Shown here: piece after piece, positions 35,283-44,286 of the stretch
How the letters are laid out: every line of letters begins with the position of its first letter
Numbering within the stretch: position 1 is the stretch's first letter
Assembly: GCF_003383095.1 (NCBI RefSeq)
Contig: NZ_PSYW01000002.1
Span: 992,001 to 1,056,000 of the forward strand
Length of the DNA: 64,000 nucleotides
Direction: 5' to 3'
Source: Haloferax sp. Atlit-12N
Lineage (GTDB): Archaea > Halobacteriota > Halobacteria > Halobacteriales > Haloferacaceae
The notes under the pieces: model-generated
Databases searched by the model: none
What the model saw: only the letters and a program-made list of their open reading frames with translations
What the model was told of the DNA's origin: nothing
Translations under genes and position numbers: made by a program

Positions 35283-35900
35283 TCAGAGGAACTTGAACAG
35301 GTCGTCGCGGCCCTGTTCGTGGAGGTGCGACCGCAGGGCTTCTTCGAGGTGCGAGATGTCGCCCCGCTTGGCCGTGATGGGCGCGATGACGTTCCGCCAC
35401 TGCTTCCACGGCGGGAAGAGGCCGAGACGGTCGCAGAGGTCGTTCAGGCGCTCGTCGCGGTCGTCGACCTTGTCCATCTTGTTGACCGCGACCACGGTCG
35501 GGATGTCGAGTTCGTCGAGGAAGAAGAACATCTCCACGTCGTGCGGGATGGAGTCTTCGGTGGTGTGGCGGTCGATGATGTCGATGACGCTTTTCCCGTC
35601 GACGACGAGGACCGCTGCGAGGATGTCGTCGGCGTGCTCCTCGATGTACTGGACGACGTCGGTCTTGATGGCCTCGCGGGTGTCGCGGTCGACGCCGGAC
35701 ATGAAGCCGAACCCGGGGAGGTCGGTGAACATGAAGTGCTCCGCGTTCCAGTCGAAGTGGTTGGGTTTGCGGGTGACGCCGGGCTTCTTGCCCGTCGTGA
35801 ATTTGCTGTGACCCGTCAGCTCTCGCATCAGGGTGGACTTCCCCACGTTCGACCGCCCGACGAGGACGATTTCGTCGCGGTCCGGTCGGTCTTGGAACAT
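35283..35900 (-). CDS. engB: EngB-type GTPase
   Basis: Encodes 205 residues. G1 is GRSNVGKST (about 14-22), G3 DLPGFGF (about 60-66), and G4 NKMDK (about 140). The segment [13 protein letters not shown] supplies the G2 threonine. EngB (YihA) GTPases help assemble the large ribosomal subunit in bacteria; archaeal homologs are thought to do similarly. A CTTATC element about 27 bp upstream of the ATG suggests a leaderless transcript. It converges with the ddh gene. Confidence 0.92.
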   Translation of the reverse strand: MFQDRPDRDEIVLVGRSNVGKSTLMRELTGHSKFTTGKKPGVTRKPNHFDWNAEHFMFTDLPGFGFMSGVDRDTREAIKTDVVQYIEEHADDILAAVLVVDGKSVIDIIDRHTTEDSIPHDVEMFFFLDELDIPTVVAVNKMDKVDDRDERLNDLCDRLGLFPPWKQWRNVIAPITAKRGDISHLEEALRSHLHEQGRDDLFKFL

Positions 35901-36040
35901 ACCGGTGGTTCGCCACCGCGACAGATAAGATGGGCGGAACGGACGCCGCGCTGCGAGGCGTCGGCGTCCGAAAAAATCACGTCTCCGGGCGAGTCGCCCC
36001 CACGACGGCTCGCCGACGACGCGTGAATGAGGCGGCCGCG

Positions 36041-36373
36041 TCAGTCACAGCCGCTGGCCGATAGCTCGCCCGCGTTCTCGTCGATGAATCGCAGCAGCGG
36101 CTCGATTTCGTCGAATCGAGGGCCGCACGCGACGGAACCGCGACGACGGTTCCACTCGACGAAGCCGGCGTCGGCGAGTTTCGGGAGATGAACGTGGAAC
36201 AGTTCCACCTTCAGTCGGTCGCGGTCGCGGCCGCCACCAACGGCCGCGTCCCGCGTTGCCGCTTCGAGGCGCGCGCGTCGCCGTCGGCGAAGGTCCATCA
36301 GCAACCGTCGCCGATGGACGTTCCCGAGGGCGTCGAACGCCTCGTCGAGGCGGGGGGACGTCGCGGCTACCAT
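36041..36373 (-). CDS. HTH regulator, DUF7344/ArsR-like
   Basis: Encodes 110 residues from [14 protein letters not shown], a start favoured because the family begins with a helix ending in [15 protein letters not shown] winged helix follows with [20 protein letters not shown] and a wing [13 protein letters not shown]. This resembles the single-domain haloarchaeal winged-helix proteins grouped as DUF7344. A longer ATG start at 36475 cannot be excluded. Target unknown. The 480-bp gap to the next plus-strand gene may hold its own operator. Confidence 0.75.
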   Translation of the reverse strand: MVAATSPRLDEAFDALGNVHRRRLLMDLRRRRRARLEAATRDAAVGGGRDRDRLKVELFHVHLPKLADAGFVEWNRRRGSVACGPRFDEIEPLLRFIDENAGELSASGCD

Positions 36374-36855
36374 CGGCGCGACCCCCGTTGGATCCGAACA
36401 GGCGTCGCGCGACGGGCGCGAGACGCCGAGCCAAAGCGTCTCCCGCAAGTCGCCGGAAGGCCCCGCTCCGGGCACCCGGTGGACACCACCCGATACCGGT
36501 ACCGTCGAGAGCGCGGCCCGTCAATCACACGTCCGTACACCTCTGCGCCACCACGGCGCGGGTTGACGGTGTACGGCTGTCGATGTCTGTGTGCGTTCAC
36601 AACTACGTTCCCCGAAGGAGCATAGCTAGCAAGTCAGCATTCTCTTTCTGCTTTCACACTCCGGTCATTGAAATACCACATCCGAAAACCTACGGGACAC
36701 GTTATGAACCGAATCTGGTCACGAACGGGTTGTATCGGCCTGAATGCTAGCTAAATGAGGTGAATGCCGGCTTCCCTGTCTCACCTCAAGCCCCGAATTT
36801 TAGCAGTGGTTCGACAAGAGAGTTCAATACGGCGGCGGCTGAAGGTCAGCCAGTA
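36374..36855. other. 480-bp intergenic region, no assignable gene
   Basis: Divergent gap between two regulator genes. The half nearest 36856 is AT-richer (around 36600-36830) and includes two GCTAGC/GCTAGCTA palindromic words near 36625 and 36747, but no clear TATA box at the expected distance, tRNA or long frame. It probably carries promoters and operators for both regulators. Confidence 0.35.
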
Positions 36856-37518
36856 ATGGCCGTAATCGTCGAGTTGACGATCGACTCAGAGAGCTTCGAC
36901 CTCGGGAGGGTCACCGCCGTGTCGAACGGCGTCCACATCGAGCTAGAGCGCGTCGTCCCGACCGGCGGTGAGGTCATGCCGTTCTTCTGGGCGCAGGGCG
37001 CCGACTTCGAGGCGTTCGAACACGCCGTCCGAGACGACCGCCTCGTCGACGATTTGGCGGCCGTCGCCCGCGTCGCCGACCGCGTGCTGTACAAGGTCAA
37101 CTGGGGCGAGACCACGTCGAGTCTGACCCAGATTCTCACCGACAGCGAAGCGACGATTCTCGAAGCCCACGGCAACGACCCGTGGATGTTCCGCCTCCGG
37201 TTCAACGACCACGCGGCACTCACCGACTTCCACAACCTCTGTCAGGAGGAGGACATCGAGTTCCACGTCGAGCGCATCTATACCCTCGCGGAGGGCGAGC
37301 CGGGAGTCTACAACTTCGACATCACCGACGAACAACAGGAGGCGCTCGTCACCGCCGTCTCGGAGGGCTACTTCGAGGTCCCTCGCCAGACCACGCTCAG
37401 CGAGGTGGCCGACCGACTCGGAATCAGCCCGCAGGCCGCCTCCGAGCGCGTCCGTCGCGGGGCCGACACGGTCCTGCGGAAGGTGCTTCTGTCGCAGTCG
37501 GCGGCCGACCTCTCGTAG
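36856..37518 (+). CDS. Bat-type HTH_10 transcription regulator
   Basis: Encodes 220 residues from MAVIVELTIDSESFDL. The N-terminal ~150 residues form the Bat-associated domain common in haloarchaea. The C-terminal HTH_10 (about 160-215) starts with LTEQQ-like DEQQEALVTAVSEGYFEVPR, then TLSEVADRLGISPQAASERV, a typical winged-helix recognition stretch. Such regulators respond to redox, light or metabolites, but the ligand cannot be told. Upstream in-frame codons are unlikely to be used, since the DNA there is AT-richer and non-coding in character. Confidence 0.9.
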   Translation: MAVIVELTIDSESFDLGRVTAVSNGVHIELERVVPTGGEVMPFFWAQGADFEAFEHAVRDDRLVDDLAAVARVADRVLYKVNWGETTSSLTQILTDSEATILEAHGNDPWMFRLRFNDHAALTDFHNLCQEEDIEFHVERIYTLAEGEPGVYNFDITDEQQEALVTAVSEGYFEVPRQTTLSEVADRLGISPQAASERVRRGADTVLRKVLLSQSAADLS

Positions 37519-37626
37519 CGCCCCGACCCGCCGGCCTGCCGAGCCCGCGACGACGGACGCCGCTCGCGCCCCGAACGGAGGAGCGGGGGAGCTATTGGTC
37601 CGCCGCGAGTACGCGGCGGCGACGCG

Positions 37627-38349
37627 ATGGACAAAGCGACGCTCCGAACGACGGTGTGGGACGACCTCGAATCGTCGGGCGCGGCCCGGTTTCCCTTCCC
37701 GCCGCACGGCCGCATCCCGAACTTCGCCGACGCGAGCGCGGCCGCCGAGCGACTCGCAAAGACGCCCGAGTGGGCCGACGCCGATGCCGTGAAGGCCAAT
37801 CCGGATGCCCCGCAACTCCCCGTCAGGAGGCGGGCGCTCCGCGAGGGCAAGACCGTCTACATGGCCGTGCCGCGGCTCCGCGACGAGGAGTGTTTCTACG
37901 AACTTGACCCCGCGCGCATCGACGACGAACACCTCGACAGCGCACCGACCGTCTCGCACGTCGAGACCTACGCCGACAAGGTCGGTCCCGACGCCCTGCC
38001 GCCCATCGACCTCGTCGTCTCGGGGTCGGTCGCCGTCTCCGAGGCGGGCGCTCGCGTCGGGAAGGGCGAGGGGTTCAGCGACCTCGAATACGCGGTGTTG
38101 CGAGGGCTGGGAGCCGTCTCCGCGGAGACGACCGTGGCGACGACGGTCCACGAGCGACAGGTCCGTGACGACCTGCCGGAGCCGGACGCCCACGACGTGC
38201 CGATGGACATCGTCGTCACCCCCGAGCGGCTGGTCCGAACCGAGACCCCGTATCCGAGACCCACGGGCATCGACTGGGACGCGCTCCCCGACGAGCGCCT
38301 CGACGAGATGCCGGTCCTCCGGCGGTTGCACGACGGGTCCGACGAGTAG
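37627..38349 (+). CDS. 5-formyltetrahydrofolate cyclo-ligase-like protein
   Basis: Encodes 240 residues. It begins MDKATLRTTVWDDLESSGA and includes RRRALREGKTVYMAVPRLRDEE, DLVVSGSVAVSEAGARVGKGEG and FSDLEYAVLRGLG, which follow the archaeal branch of the cyclo-ligase (MTHFS) family. That family converts 5-formyl-THF to methenyl-THF with ATP. GKGEGFSD lines up with the family's GxGxGYYD motif with substitutions, so catalytic activity is less certain than fold. It lies 109 bp after the Bat-type regulator and 43 bp before the DUF389 gene. Confidence 0.85.
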   Translation: MDKATLRTTVWDDLESSGAARFPFPPHGRIPNFADASAAAERLAKTPEWADADAVKANPDAPQLPVRRRALREGKTVYMAVPRLRDEECFYELDPARIDDEHLDSAPTVSHVETYADKVGPDALPPIDLVVSGSVAVSEAGARVGKGEGFSDLEYAVLRGLGAVSAETTVATTVHERQVRDDLPEPDAHDVPMDIVVTPERLVRTETPYPRPTGIDWDALPDERLDEMPVLRRLHDGSDE

Positions 38350-38391
38350 CCGAGCCCCTGCTTATTTCACCGCCCGGGCCGACGTGAGGCC

Positions 38392-39696
38392 GTGCGACTC
38401 GTACAGGTGTTGGTGCCGACCGGCAAGCGCGAGGCCGTCCTGCGGACGCTCGACGAGGAGGGCGTGGACTACGCCGTCTCCGAGGAGACCTCCGGGCGCG
38501 GCTTCGTCGCCGTCGTCACCTTCCCGGTCCCAAAGGAGGCCGTCGAACCGGTGTTGGCGCGGCTCCGCGAAGCGGGCGTCGAGCGCGACGCCTACACCGT
38601 CGTCGTCGCGGCCGAGACGGTCGCGTCCAAGCGGTTCGACCAACTGCGCGAGCAGTACGAGGAAGACGACGAGAACGGCGACCGCATCGCCCGCGAGGAA
38701 CTGGCCTCGAAGGCCGCGGACCTCGCGCCGTCGGTGTCGACCTACGTGCTCATGACGGTCATCTCGGCGCTCGTCGCCACCGCGGGCCTGCTTCTCGACT
38801 CGCCGGCCGTGGTCGTCGGCTCGATGGTCATCGCCCCGCTCGTCGGTCCCGCGATGTCCGCGAGCGTCGGCACCGTCGTCGACGACGACGAGATGTTCGC
38901 CCGCGGAGTTCGCCTGCAGGCGCTCGGCGGCGTCCTCGCGGTCGGTGCGGCCGCCGTCTTCGCCTTCCTGCTCAAACAGACCGGCGCGGTCCCGCTGTCC
39001 CCCGCGGAGGTGCTTTCGATTCCCGAGGTGGACGAGCGCCTCGCACCCGACGTGCTGTCGCTCGTCATCGCGCTCGGCGCGGGGGCGGCGGGCGCGATTT
39101 CGCTCTCCTCCGGCGTCTCGACCGCGCTCGTCGGCGTCATGATAGCCGCCGCGTTGGTCCCGCCGACCGCCGTCGTCGGCATCGGCGTCGCGTGGGGCGC
39201 GCCCGAGGCCGTCGTCGGCTCGGCCATCCTCGTCCTCGTCAACATCCTCTCCGTCAACTTCGTCGCCATCGGCGTCCTCTGGCAGCAGGGCTACCGGCCG
39301 GAACGCTGGATTCGCCGCGACGAGGCCCGCCGGGCCGCCCTGTTCCGTATCGCCGTCATCGGGGTCGGCCTGCTCGTCCTCTCGTCGTTCCTCGGCGCGG
39401 TCACCTACACGACCTACCGGAACGCCGACTTCCAAGGCGACGCGCGAGACGCCATCGAGGACGTGCTCTCCGACACTGACGCCCGACTGCTATCGATGGA
39501 ACTGCAGTACGACAGCGGGCCGCTGCAAGAGCCGGACGGCGTCGTCGTGACCGTCGGCTACGACCCGGCCTCGGACCCGCCGATGGTCGAACGCGAACTC
39601 ACGAGGCGGGTGAACGCCGTCGCCCCCGAGCCGCTGTCGCCGTGGGCCACCGGCGAAATCGACGTCGAAGTGCGTTACGTCGCCGTCGTGGAGTAG
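38392..39696 (+). CDS. DUF389 (TIGR00341) membrane protein
   Basis: Encodes 434 residues from GTG. The N-terminal ~100 residues are cytoplasmic with a beta-alpha repeat (MRLVQVLVPTGKREAVLRTL). The middle has about six membrane helices, including LLLDSPAVVVGSMVIAPLVG then PAMSAS, the DUF389 signature, and GVSTALVGVMIAAALVPPTA. A C-terminal external domain follows after about residue 350. Members are found in archaea and bacteria; transport or stress roles have been suggested but not shown. It follows the cyclo-ligase-like gene by 43 bp. Confidence 0.9.
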   Translation: MRLVQVLVPTGKREAVLRTLDEEGVDYAVSEETSGRGFVAVVTFPVPKEAVEPVLARLREAGVERDAYTVVVAAETVASKRFDQLREQYEEDDENGDRIAREELASKAADLAPSVSTYVLMTVISALVATAGLLLDSPAVVVGSMVIAPLVGPAMSASVGTVVDDDEMFARGVRLQALGGVLAVGAAAVFAFLLKQTGAVPLSPAEVLSIPEVDERLAPDVLSLVIALGAGAAGAISLSSGVSTALVGVMIAAALVPPTAVVGIGVAWGAPEAVVGSAILVLVNILSVNFVAIGVLWQQGYRPERWIRRDEARRAALFRIAVIGVGLLVLSSFLGAVTYTTYRNADFQGDARDAIEDVLSDTDARLLSMELQYDSGPLQEPDGVVVTVGYDPASDPPMVERELTRRVNAVAPEPLSPWATGEIDVEVRYVAVVE

Positions 39697-39827
39697 TCGG
39701 ACGCGCCCTCGCTTTCGGCGCGTCGCCGTGCGACCAGCGGGCACGCGCCGGGGATTTCGTCACCCGTTTCGAAGGCTACAGTCGCTCTTTGTCTCTAGCG
39801 CGAGTTGAATAGCTGAACCGACGTACG

Positions 39828-40571
39828 ATGGGTATGCAACGACGCACGATTGCTCCGATATTCCTCGTCGGCCTCGTCCTCCTCGCGGGCTGCCTCTCGG
39901 CACCCCTGCAGGCGACGACCGACGGCGGCGTAGACGCGACGAACGCGACGACCATCTCCACGACCGGTACCGGCGAAGTGACCGCCGACGCCGACCTCGC
40001 CGTGGTCTCCATCGCCGTGACGACCACCGCCGACTCGGCCGACGAGGCCCGCGGCACCGTCGCCGACGACGTAGCCGCCGTCCGCGCCGCCCTCACCGAC
40101 GCCGGTGTCGCCGAGGACGCCATCCAGACGACCGGCTTCAACATCTACCCCGAGTACGACTACAGCGGCCAGGAGCGCGACCTCCTCGGCTACCGCGCCA
40201 CCCACACCCTCCGCGTCGAGGTCGCCCCCGACCGCGCCGGTGAAGTCATCGACCTCGCGGTCGGTGCCGGTGCCAGCGAAATCCGCGGCGTCGCCTTCAC
40301 GCTCACCGACGAGAAGCGCGCCGAACTCCGCGAGGAGGCCCTGACCCGCGCCGTCGACTCCGCGAAGGCCGACGCCGACGCCGTCGCCAGCGCCTCCGAC
40401 CTGACCGTCACGGGCGTCCACACCGCTACCGTCGGCGGCAGCGCCTCGCCCGGTCCGTACCCGGTCGCCTACGCCGAGGACGCCGCACGCGCCTCGTCCG
40501 GTTCGACCGAACTCTCGCCCGGCCCCGTGACCGTCTCGGCGACCGTCCAGATGGTCTACGAAGCCGAATAA
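39828..40571 (+). CDS. SIMPL-domain lipoprotein
   Basis: Encodes 247 residues. MGMQRRTIAPIFLVGLVLL ends with the lipobox LAGC, so it is probably anchored outside the membrane; a start two codons later is also possible. The SIMPL (DUF541) domain begins ISTTGTGEVTADADLAVVSI and has FNIYPEYDYSGQERDLLGYR and TVSATVQMVYE at its end. The family forms ring-like oligomers; its role in archaea is unknown. Codon use is very uniform and C-ending, like acn, which hints at high expression. Confidence 0.9.
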   Translation: MGMQRRTIAPIFLVGLVLLAGCLSAPLQATTDGGVDATNATTISTTGTGEVTADADLAVVSIAVTTTADSADEARGTVADDVAAVRAALTDAGVAEDAIQTTGFNIYPEYDYSGQERDLLGYRATHTLRVEVAPDRAGEVIDLAVGAGASEIRGVAFTLTDEKRAELREEALTRAVDSAKADADAVASASDLTVTGVHTATVGGSASPGPYPVAYAEDAARASSGSTELSPGPVTVSATVQMVYEAE

Positions 40572-40721
40572 GAATAGGAACCCGCGCCCCGCTGACTGAA
40601 CTCTCGGTTCGGCCAACCTCACGTCCTCTTTCTCCGATACTCACCCCGTAGCCGCGGCTCTCCCCTCGAGGTGTCGCGGCGTGGCGAAAACGACGGAACC
40701 CGAAAATCCGCGTCGATTCGA

Positions 40722-41699
40722 TTACTCGTTGCGCGACGGCGGGATGTCGGGTTCGAACCCGATGGCCTCGACCGCGGCGTCGAGGACGGCCTCGACGTTC
40801 TCGCCCGTCTCGACGCTCATGTAGAGGTCGGCCTCCATGTCGGTCGAGCGATCGCTCTTGTTACAGACAGTGAGCACCGGGATGTCGCGCTCCTCGAAGC
40901 GCGCCTTCACGGCGTCGCGGAGTTCGAGTTGCGACTCGATGGGGTAGCCGCACGCCCCGCTGGCATCGGCGACGAAGAGGACGGCGTCCGCGAGGTGTTC
41001 GAGGGCGCTCACGGCCTGCCGCTCGATGTCGTTGCGCTCGTCTTCGGGCCGGTCGAGCAGTCCCGGCGTGTCGATAATCTGGTAGCGGATGCGGTCGCGG
41101 TCGAAGTGCCCGATTTGGACGCCCTTCGTCGTGAAGGGGTAGCGGGCGATTTCGTTCGACGCGCGGGTCACGTCGTTGACGAACGAGGACTTGCCGACGT
41201 TCGGGTAGCCGGCGACGACGATTGCCGGTTCGTCCGGGCGGATGTCGGGGAGGTCCTTCAGGGCGTCGCGCGCCTCGCCGATGCGGAGCAGGTCGTCTTC
41301 GACCTCCTCGACGACGCTCGCCATGCGGGCGAACGCCTGCTTTCGGTGCTTTCGCGCGAGGTCCGCGTCGGTCTTGCGGAGCTTCGGCTGGTACTCGCGG
41401 GCGATGTTGTCGACCTGCCGGGAGGCCCACATCACTTCCGAGAGGCTCTTTCGGACCTCGTCAACGTCGACGATGGCGTCGGCGAGTTCGTAGTAGAAGG
41501 GGTCGACCGTCCCGAAGTCGGGCCACTCGACGACGACGTTCTCGAGGTTGTCGGAAAGGATGTTCGACGCCGTCTGGAGCATCGACTGCTGAGCCTCCAA
41601 CTTGTTCTGCTTCGCTCGCCCCGTGCGCGCGGCCCGCGAGAAGGCCTTGTCGATGAGTTCGTCCGACCGGGGCGTGGTCGGGAGAGACTCGAAAATCAT
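40722..41699 (-). CDS. Nog1-like GTPase
   Basis: Encodes 325 residues. An N-terminal helical part (about 1-155, starting MIFESLPTTPRSDELIDKAF) precedes the G domain: G1 GYPNVGKSS (about 164-172), G2 region YPFTTKGVQIGH, G3 DTPGLLDR, G4 NKSDR. The order matches NOG1-type GTPases that work in large-subunit ribosome assembly. A TTTTAC element about 28 bp before the ATG suggests a leaderless transcript. This archaeal form lacks the long C-terminal extension of eukaryotic Nog1. Confidence 0.92.
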   Translation of the reverse strand: MIFESLPTTPRSDELIDKAFSRAARTGRAKQNKLEAQQSMLQTASNILSDNLENVVVEWPDFGTVDPFYYELADAIVDVDEVRKSLSEVMWASRQVDNIAREYQPKLRKTDADLARKHRKQAFARMASVVEEVEDDLLRIGEARDALKDLPDIRPDEPAIVVAGYPNVGKSSFVNDVTRASNEIARYPFTTKGVQIGHFDRDRIRYQIIDTPGLLDRPEDERNDIERQAVSALEHLADAVLFVADASGACGYPIESQLELRDAVKARFEERDIPVLTVCNKSDRSTDMEADLYMSVETGENVEAVLDAAVEAIGFEPDIPPSRNE

Positions 41700-41908
41700 T
41701 GCAGTCCGCTACATGGCCGAGCCGTAAAAGCGCGTCCGTTTGGGGCTCGGCGCTTCGAGCGGTAGATTCGCCGTGCAGGTCTCACGCACGGTTCGACTGG
41801 AAGCGAGGGGGTCGCGGCCGACCGACGCGGGGGCGCGGACGTGAGCGAGCGGCCGAGCACCCCGCGACCGCCACGAAGTTCTTGCCCGCCCGCGGCCTAC
41901 TTCGACCC

Positions 41909-42271
41909 ATGACTGACTGGAAAGCGGTCGCTGTCGGGTTCGTCGTCATCGTCGTCGTCGGCACCGGCGGGCTCGCGCTCCCGCTCATCGGCCAAATCGG
42001 GGCGGGCCTGCTCGGGGGCTTCGCGGCGGGCTACCTCGCGGGCGGCACGCTCGGTAACGGCGCGTGGAACGGCCTCGTCGCGGGGTCCATCTCGGGCATC
42101 GTCGTGACGCTCCTCGCGGCCCTGCTCGGGAGTCTTCTCGGACTCGCCGGTGGGCCGCTGGGCGGACTCCTCGGCGGCGTCGGCGTCCTCGTCGCGGGCG
42201 TCGTGTTGACGCTCATCTTCGCAATCGACAGCGCCATCGCCGGGGCCGTCGGCGCGTGGGTGAAGGGGTAG
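41909..42271 (+). CDS. DUF5518 membrane protein
   Basis: Encodes 120 residues from MTDWKAVAVGFVVIVVV. It is glycine-rich with four hydrophobic helices and the pattern IGQIGAGLLGGFAAGYLAGG, then GAWNGLVAGSISGIVV, which I recognise as DUF5518, a haloarchaeal membrane family of unknown role. The start is chosen because upstream in-frame sequence is charged and non-coding in character. A hairpin follows 56 bp after the stop. Confidence 0.85.
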   Translation: MTDWKAVAVGFVVIVVVGTGGLALPLIGQIGAGLLGGFAAGYLAGGTLGNGAWNGLVAGSISGIVVTLLAALLGSLLGLAGGPLGGLLGGVGVLVAGVVLTLIFAIDSAIAGAVGAWVKG

Positions 42272-42327
42272 CCCGACGGCGCGGGGCCGCGACCCCTGAC
42301 CTCGCCGAGTGCGATAGTCCAGAAATC

Positions 42328-42352
42328 GGGGTTTAGCATGGTCCTAAGCCCC
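42328..42352. other. hairpin after the DUF5518 gene
   Basis: GGGGTTTAG and CTAAGCCCC form a 9-bp stem (one G-T pair) around a 7-base loop, followed by ATTATTTC. It lies between the DUF5518 stop and the lipoprotein ATG at 42410. It could be a terminator for the first or an operator for the second. Confidence 0.5.
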
Positions 42353-42409
42353 ATTATTTCACGTAAACGGTCTCGGGTCTCTAAGGGGGAGGGACCACAC
42401 CCGACGGCC

Positions 42410-43186
42410 ATGGGTAAGGAGTCAACGCACACCCGTCGAAGAACCCTCCAATCGATTTGCGGCGTCGCCGTCGCCGGTCTCACCGGTCTCGCTGGATGTA
42501 GCTCGTCTGGGGACTCGGACCCGACGACGCGAACGACCGACGCGGGGACACAGACCACGACCGAGACGCAGACCACGACGACCGCGAACGAGACGACTGC
42601 GAACGAGACGACCGAACAGGAGGAAGAAACAACCGAAAGCGGGCTCGAAGCCGCCGACTTCGTCGAGAACCCCGAGGAGATACACCCGACGCTGGTCGAG
42701 GAGACATCGGTCCCCTCGGACGAGGTCTTGCTCGGCTTTCGGCTCGAAGACTCGTCGCTTCCGTTCACGACCGAGGTGTACCGCGCGCCCGACGACGCCG
42801 AAGTGCAGGCGACGGAAACGTACGACACCCAAGACCTCTCGGAGGTCGACCTGCTCCCCGACTCGCCACAGTCGCTCGACACCGTCGACACCGACCGCGA
42901 GGACATCCACTACGGGACGACGACCATCGGCGAGCCGCTGAAAGTCACGCTCGTCGCGCGCCACGACAGCGACACTATCGACTGGAGCGCGTGGTCTCGA
43001 ACCGGCCATCCGTACGACGGTCACAACGAAGAAGACCCCGCGCTCGAAGTCGACTGTTACTGCGGCGGGATGAACTACACCGCGCCGAGCGGCGGGACGT
43101 GGGCGCGAGTGATTCAGGTGACGCCGACCGAGCGCGTCGACACCGGGACGACCGTCGCGCTCAACTGGACATCGAGCCGGCTCTGA
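42410..43186 (+). CDS. Tat lipoprotein, unknown
   Basis: Encodes 258 residues from ATG at 42410. TRRRTLQSICGVAVAGLTG leads to LAGCSSSG, a twin-arginine signal with lipobox. A Thr/Glu-rich spacer (about 40-80) tethers the domain to the membrane. The folded part has DEVLLGFRLEDSSLPFTTEV and a Cys pair CYCGG near residue 220, and ends TGTTVALNWTSSRL. No known catalytic motif. It probably works at the outer face of the cell. It converges with tsr3. Confidence 0.75.
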   Translation: MGKESTHTRRRTLQSICGVAVAGLTGLAGCSSSGDSDPTTRTTDAGTQTTTETQTTTTANETTANETTEQEEETTESGLEAADFVENPEEIHPTLVEETSVPSDEVLLGFRLEDSSLPFTTEVYRAPDDAEVQATETYDTQDLSEVDLLPDSPQSLDTVDTDREDIHYGTTTIGEPLKVTLVARHDSDTIDWSAWSRTGHPYDGHNEEDPALEVDCYCGGMNYTAPSGGTWARVIQVTPTERVDTGTTVALNWTSSRL

Positions 43187-43225
43187 AGGCGGAGTCGACG
43201 CGGTTCGCCGCTCCGTAGTCGAGTG

Positions 43226-43723
43226 TTACTCGCCGCGTTCGAGATACTCCCGCTGAATCTCGACGACCTCGGTCGAGTCCGCACACTCCGAATACCGGCG
43301 GAGCGGCTCCTCGTTGAGTTCGAGGAACGTGTGGCCCCAGTTGAACTTCGAGAGCACGTCCTCGGCCCGCTTCTTCTCGCCGAAGATGACGAGCGCGGCG
43401 GCTATCGCCTCGACCGTCGTCAGCTGCATCGGGCGGCCGAAGTTCACGGGGTTAGCGGCGACGAGATAGGGAAGCGCGCGGTGCTCGCCGGGGAGCGAGA
43501 ACATGGCCTCGCCGGCCGACTCCCACGAGCAGTCGAGCGCGACGAGCGCGCCGGTGTCCGCGTCGGCGGGCGACAGCGCCCTGTCGGCGTGGGGGTTGAG
43601 CACGACGCCGTAGGGAGTCTCGCGGTCGGAGCCGTGGAGGGCGGCCATGTCGAAGCGTTCGAGCTTCTTCGCCGTGCACTTCTTCGGGTCGTCGTCGCCC
43701 TCGTATCGAACGTGCAGGTCCAC
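43226..43723 (-). CDS. tsr3: Tsr3, 18S/16S rRNA aminocarboxypropyltransferase
   Basis: Encodes 165 residues from GTG ([20 protein letters not shown]). Tsr3 (formerly DUF367) transfers the aminocarboxypropyl group of SAM to a modified uridine in helix 31 of small-subunit rRNA. Family landmarks are [39 protein letters not shown] and [19 protein letters not shown]. Longer in-frame upstream codons are ruled out by composition and by the gene on the other strand. It is divergent from the NTF2-like gene. Confidence 0.93.
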   Translation of the reverse strand: MDLHVRYEGDDDPKKCTAKKLERFDMAALHGSDRETPYGVVLNPHADRALSPADADTGALVALDCSWESAGEAMFSLPGEHRALPYLVAANPVNFGRPMQLTTVEAIAAALVIFGEKKRAEDVLSKFNWGHTFLELNEEPLRRYSECADSTEVVEIQREYLERGE

Positions 43724-43852
43724 AGCCGCGATACGCGGCTGGCAGAGAAAAGCGTCCCGAACGCGGTGGCACGCGCGGGGCGTTCGACGGCAGCGCCGGC
43801 ACGCCGGCAGCACCGGCGTCGGATTCTTGCCGCCGGCCGACGAATAGCGGGT

Positions 43853-44203
43853 GTGCATCCCGACGCGACGTATCTGGCCCGGCAGTACTACACGGCGCTC
43901 GACCACCACGGATACGACATGCTTCGGAACATCCTCGAACCGGAGTTCGTCCAGCACCGCGGCGACATGACGCTCTCGGGGCGCGAGGAGTTCGTCTCGT
44001 TCATGCGAGACGACAGGCCGCAGAAGGACACGCGACACGTCATCGAACGCTACATCCAGTCGAAGTCCGACGACGAAATCGTCGTCCGCGGCCACCTCGA
44101 AGACCGCGACGGCGACGAACTGTTCGTCTTTCTCGACCGGTTCCGTGCCCACGACGGGAAGCTCTCGGACCTGAAGACGTTCGTCAAGTCGTCGCCGAAC
44201 TGA
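43853..44203 (+). CDS. NTF2-like / SnoaL-fold protein
   Basis: Encodes 116 residues from GTG ([20 protein letters not shown]). The pattern (N-terminal helix, [60 protein letters not shown]) fits the NTF2-like cone fold. Many members are small enzymes or ligand carriers, and His/Asp residues are present, but the substrate cannot be told. It is divergent from tsr3 with a 129-bp gap, and converges on serS. Confidence 0.8.
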   Translation: MHPDATYLARQYYTALDHHGYDMLRNILEPEFVQHRGDMTLSGREEFVSFMRDDRPQKDTRHVIERYIQSKSDDEIVVRGHLEDRDGDELFVFLDRFRAHDGKLSDLKTFVKSSPN

Positions 44204-44286
44204 CGGCGTGCGTCGCCGGGGAAAACGGGAGAGAGGGGAGAAAGGGAAGAGAAGAGAAACTCGCGGTCGCGGCGTGCGTCAGTCGC

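Noticed and set aside
40745..40765. tRNA-like T-loop (GGTTCGAACCC)
   Set aside because: It lies inside the Nog1-like coding sequence, with no matching acceptor stem or anticodon arm around it.
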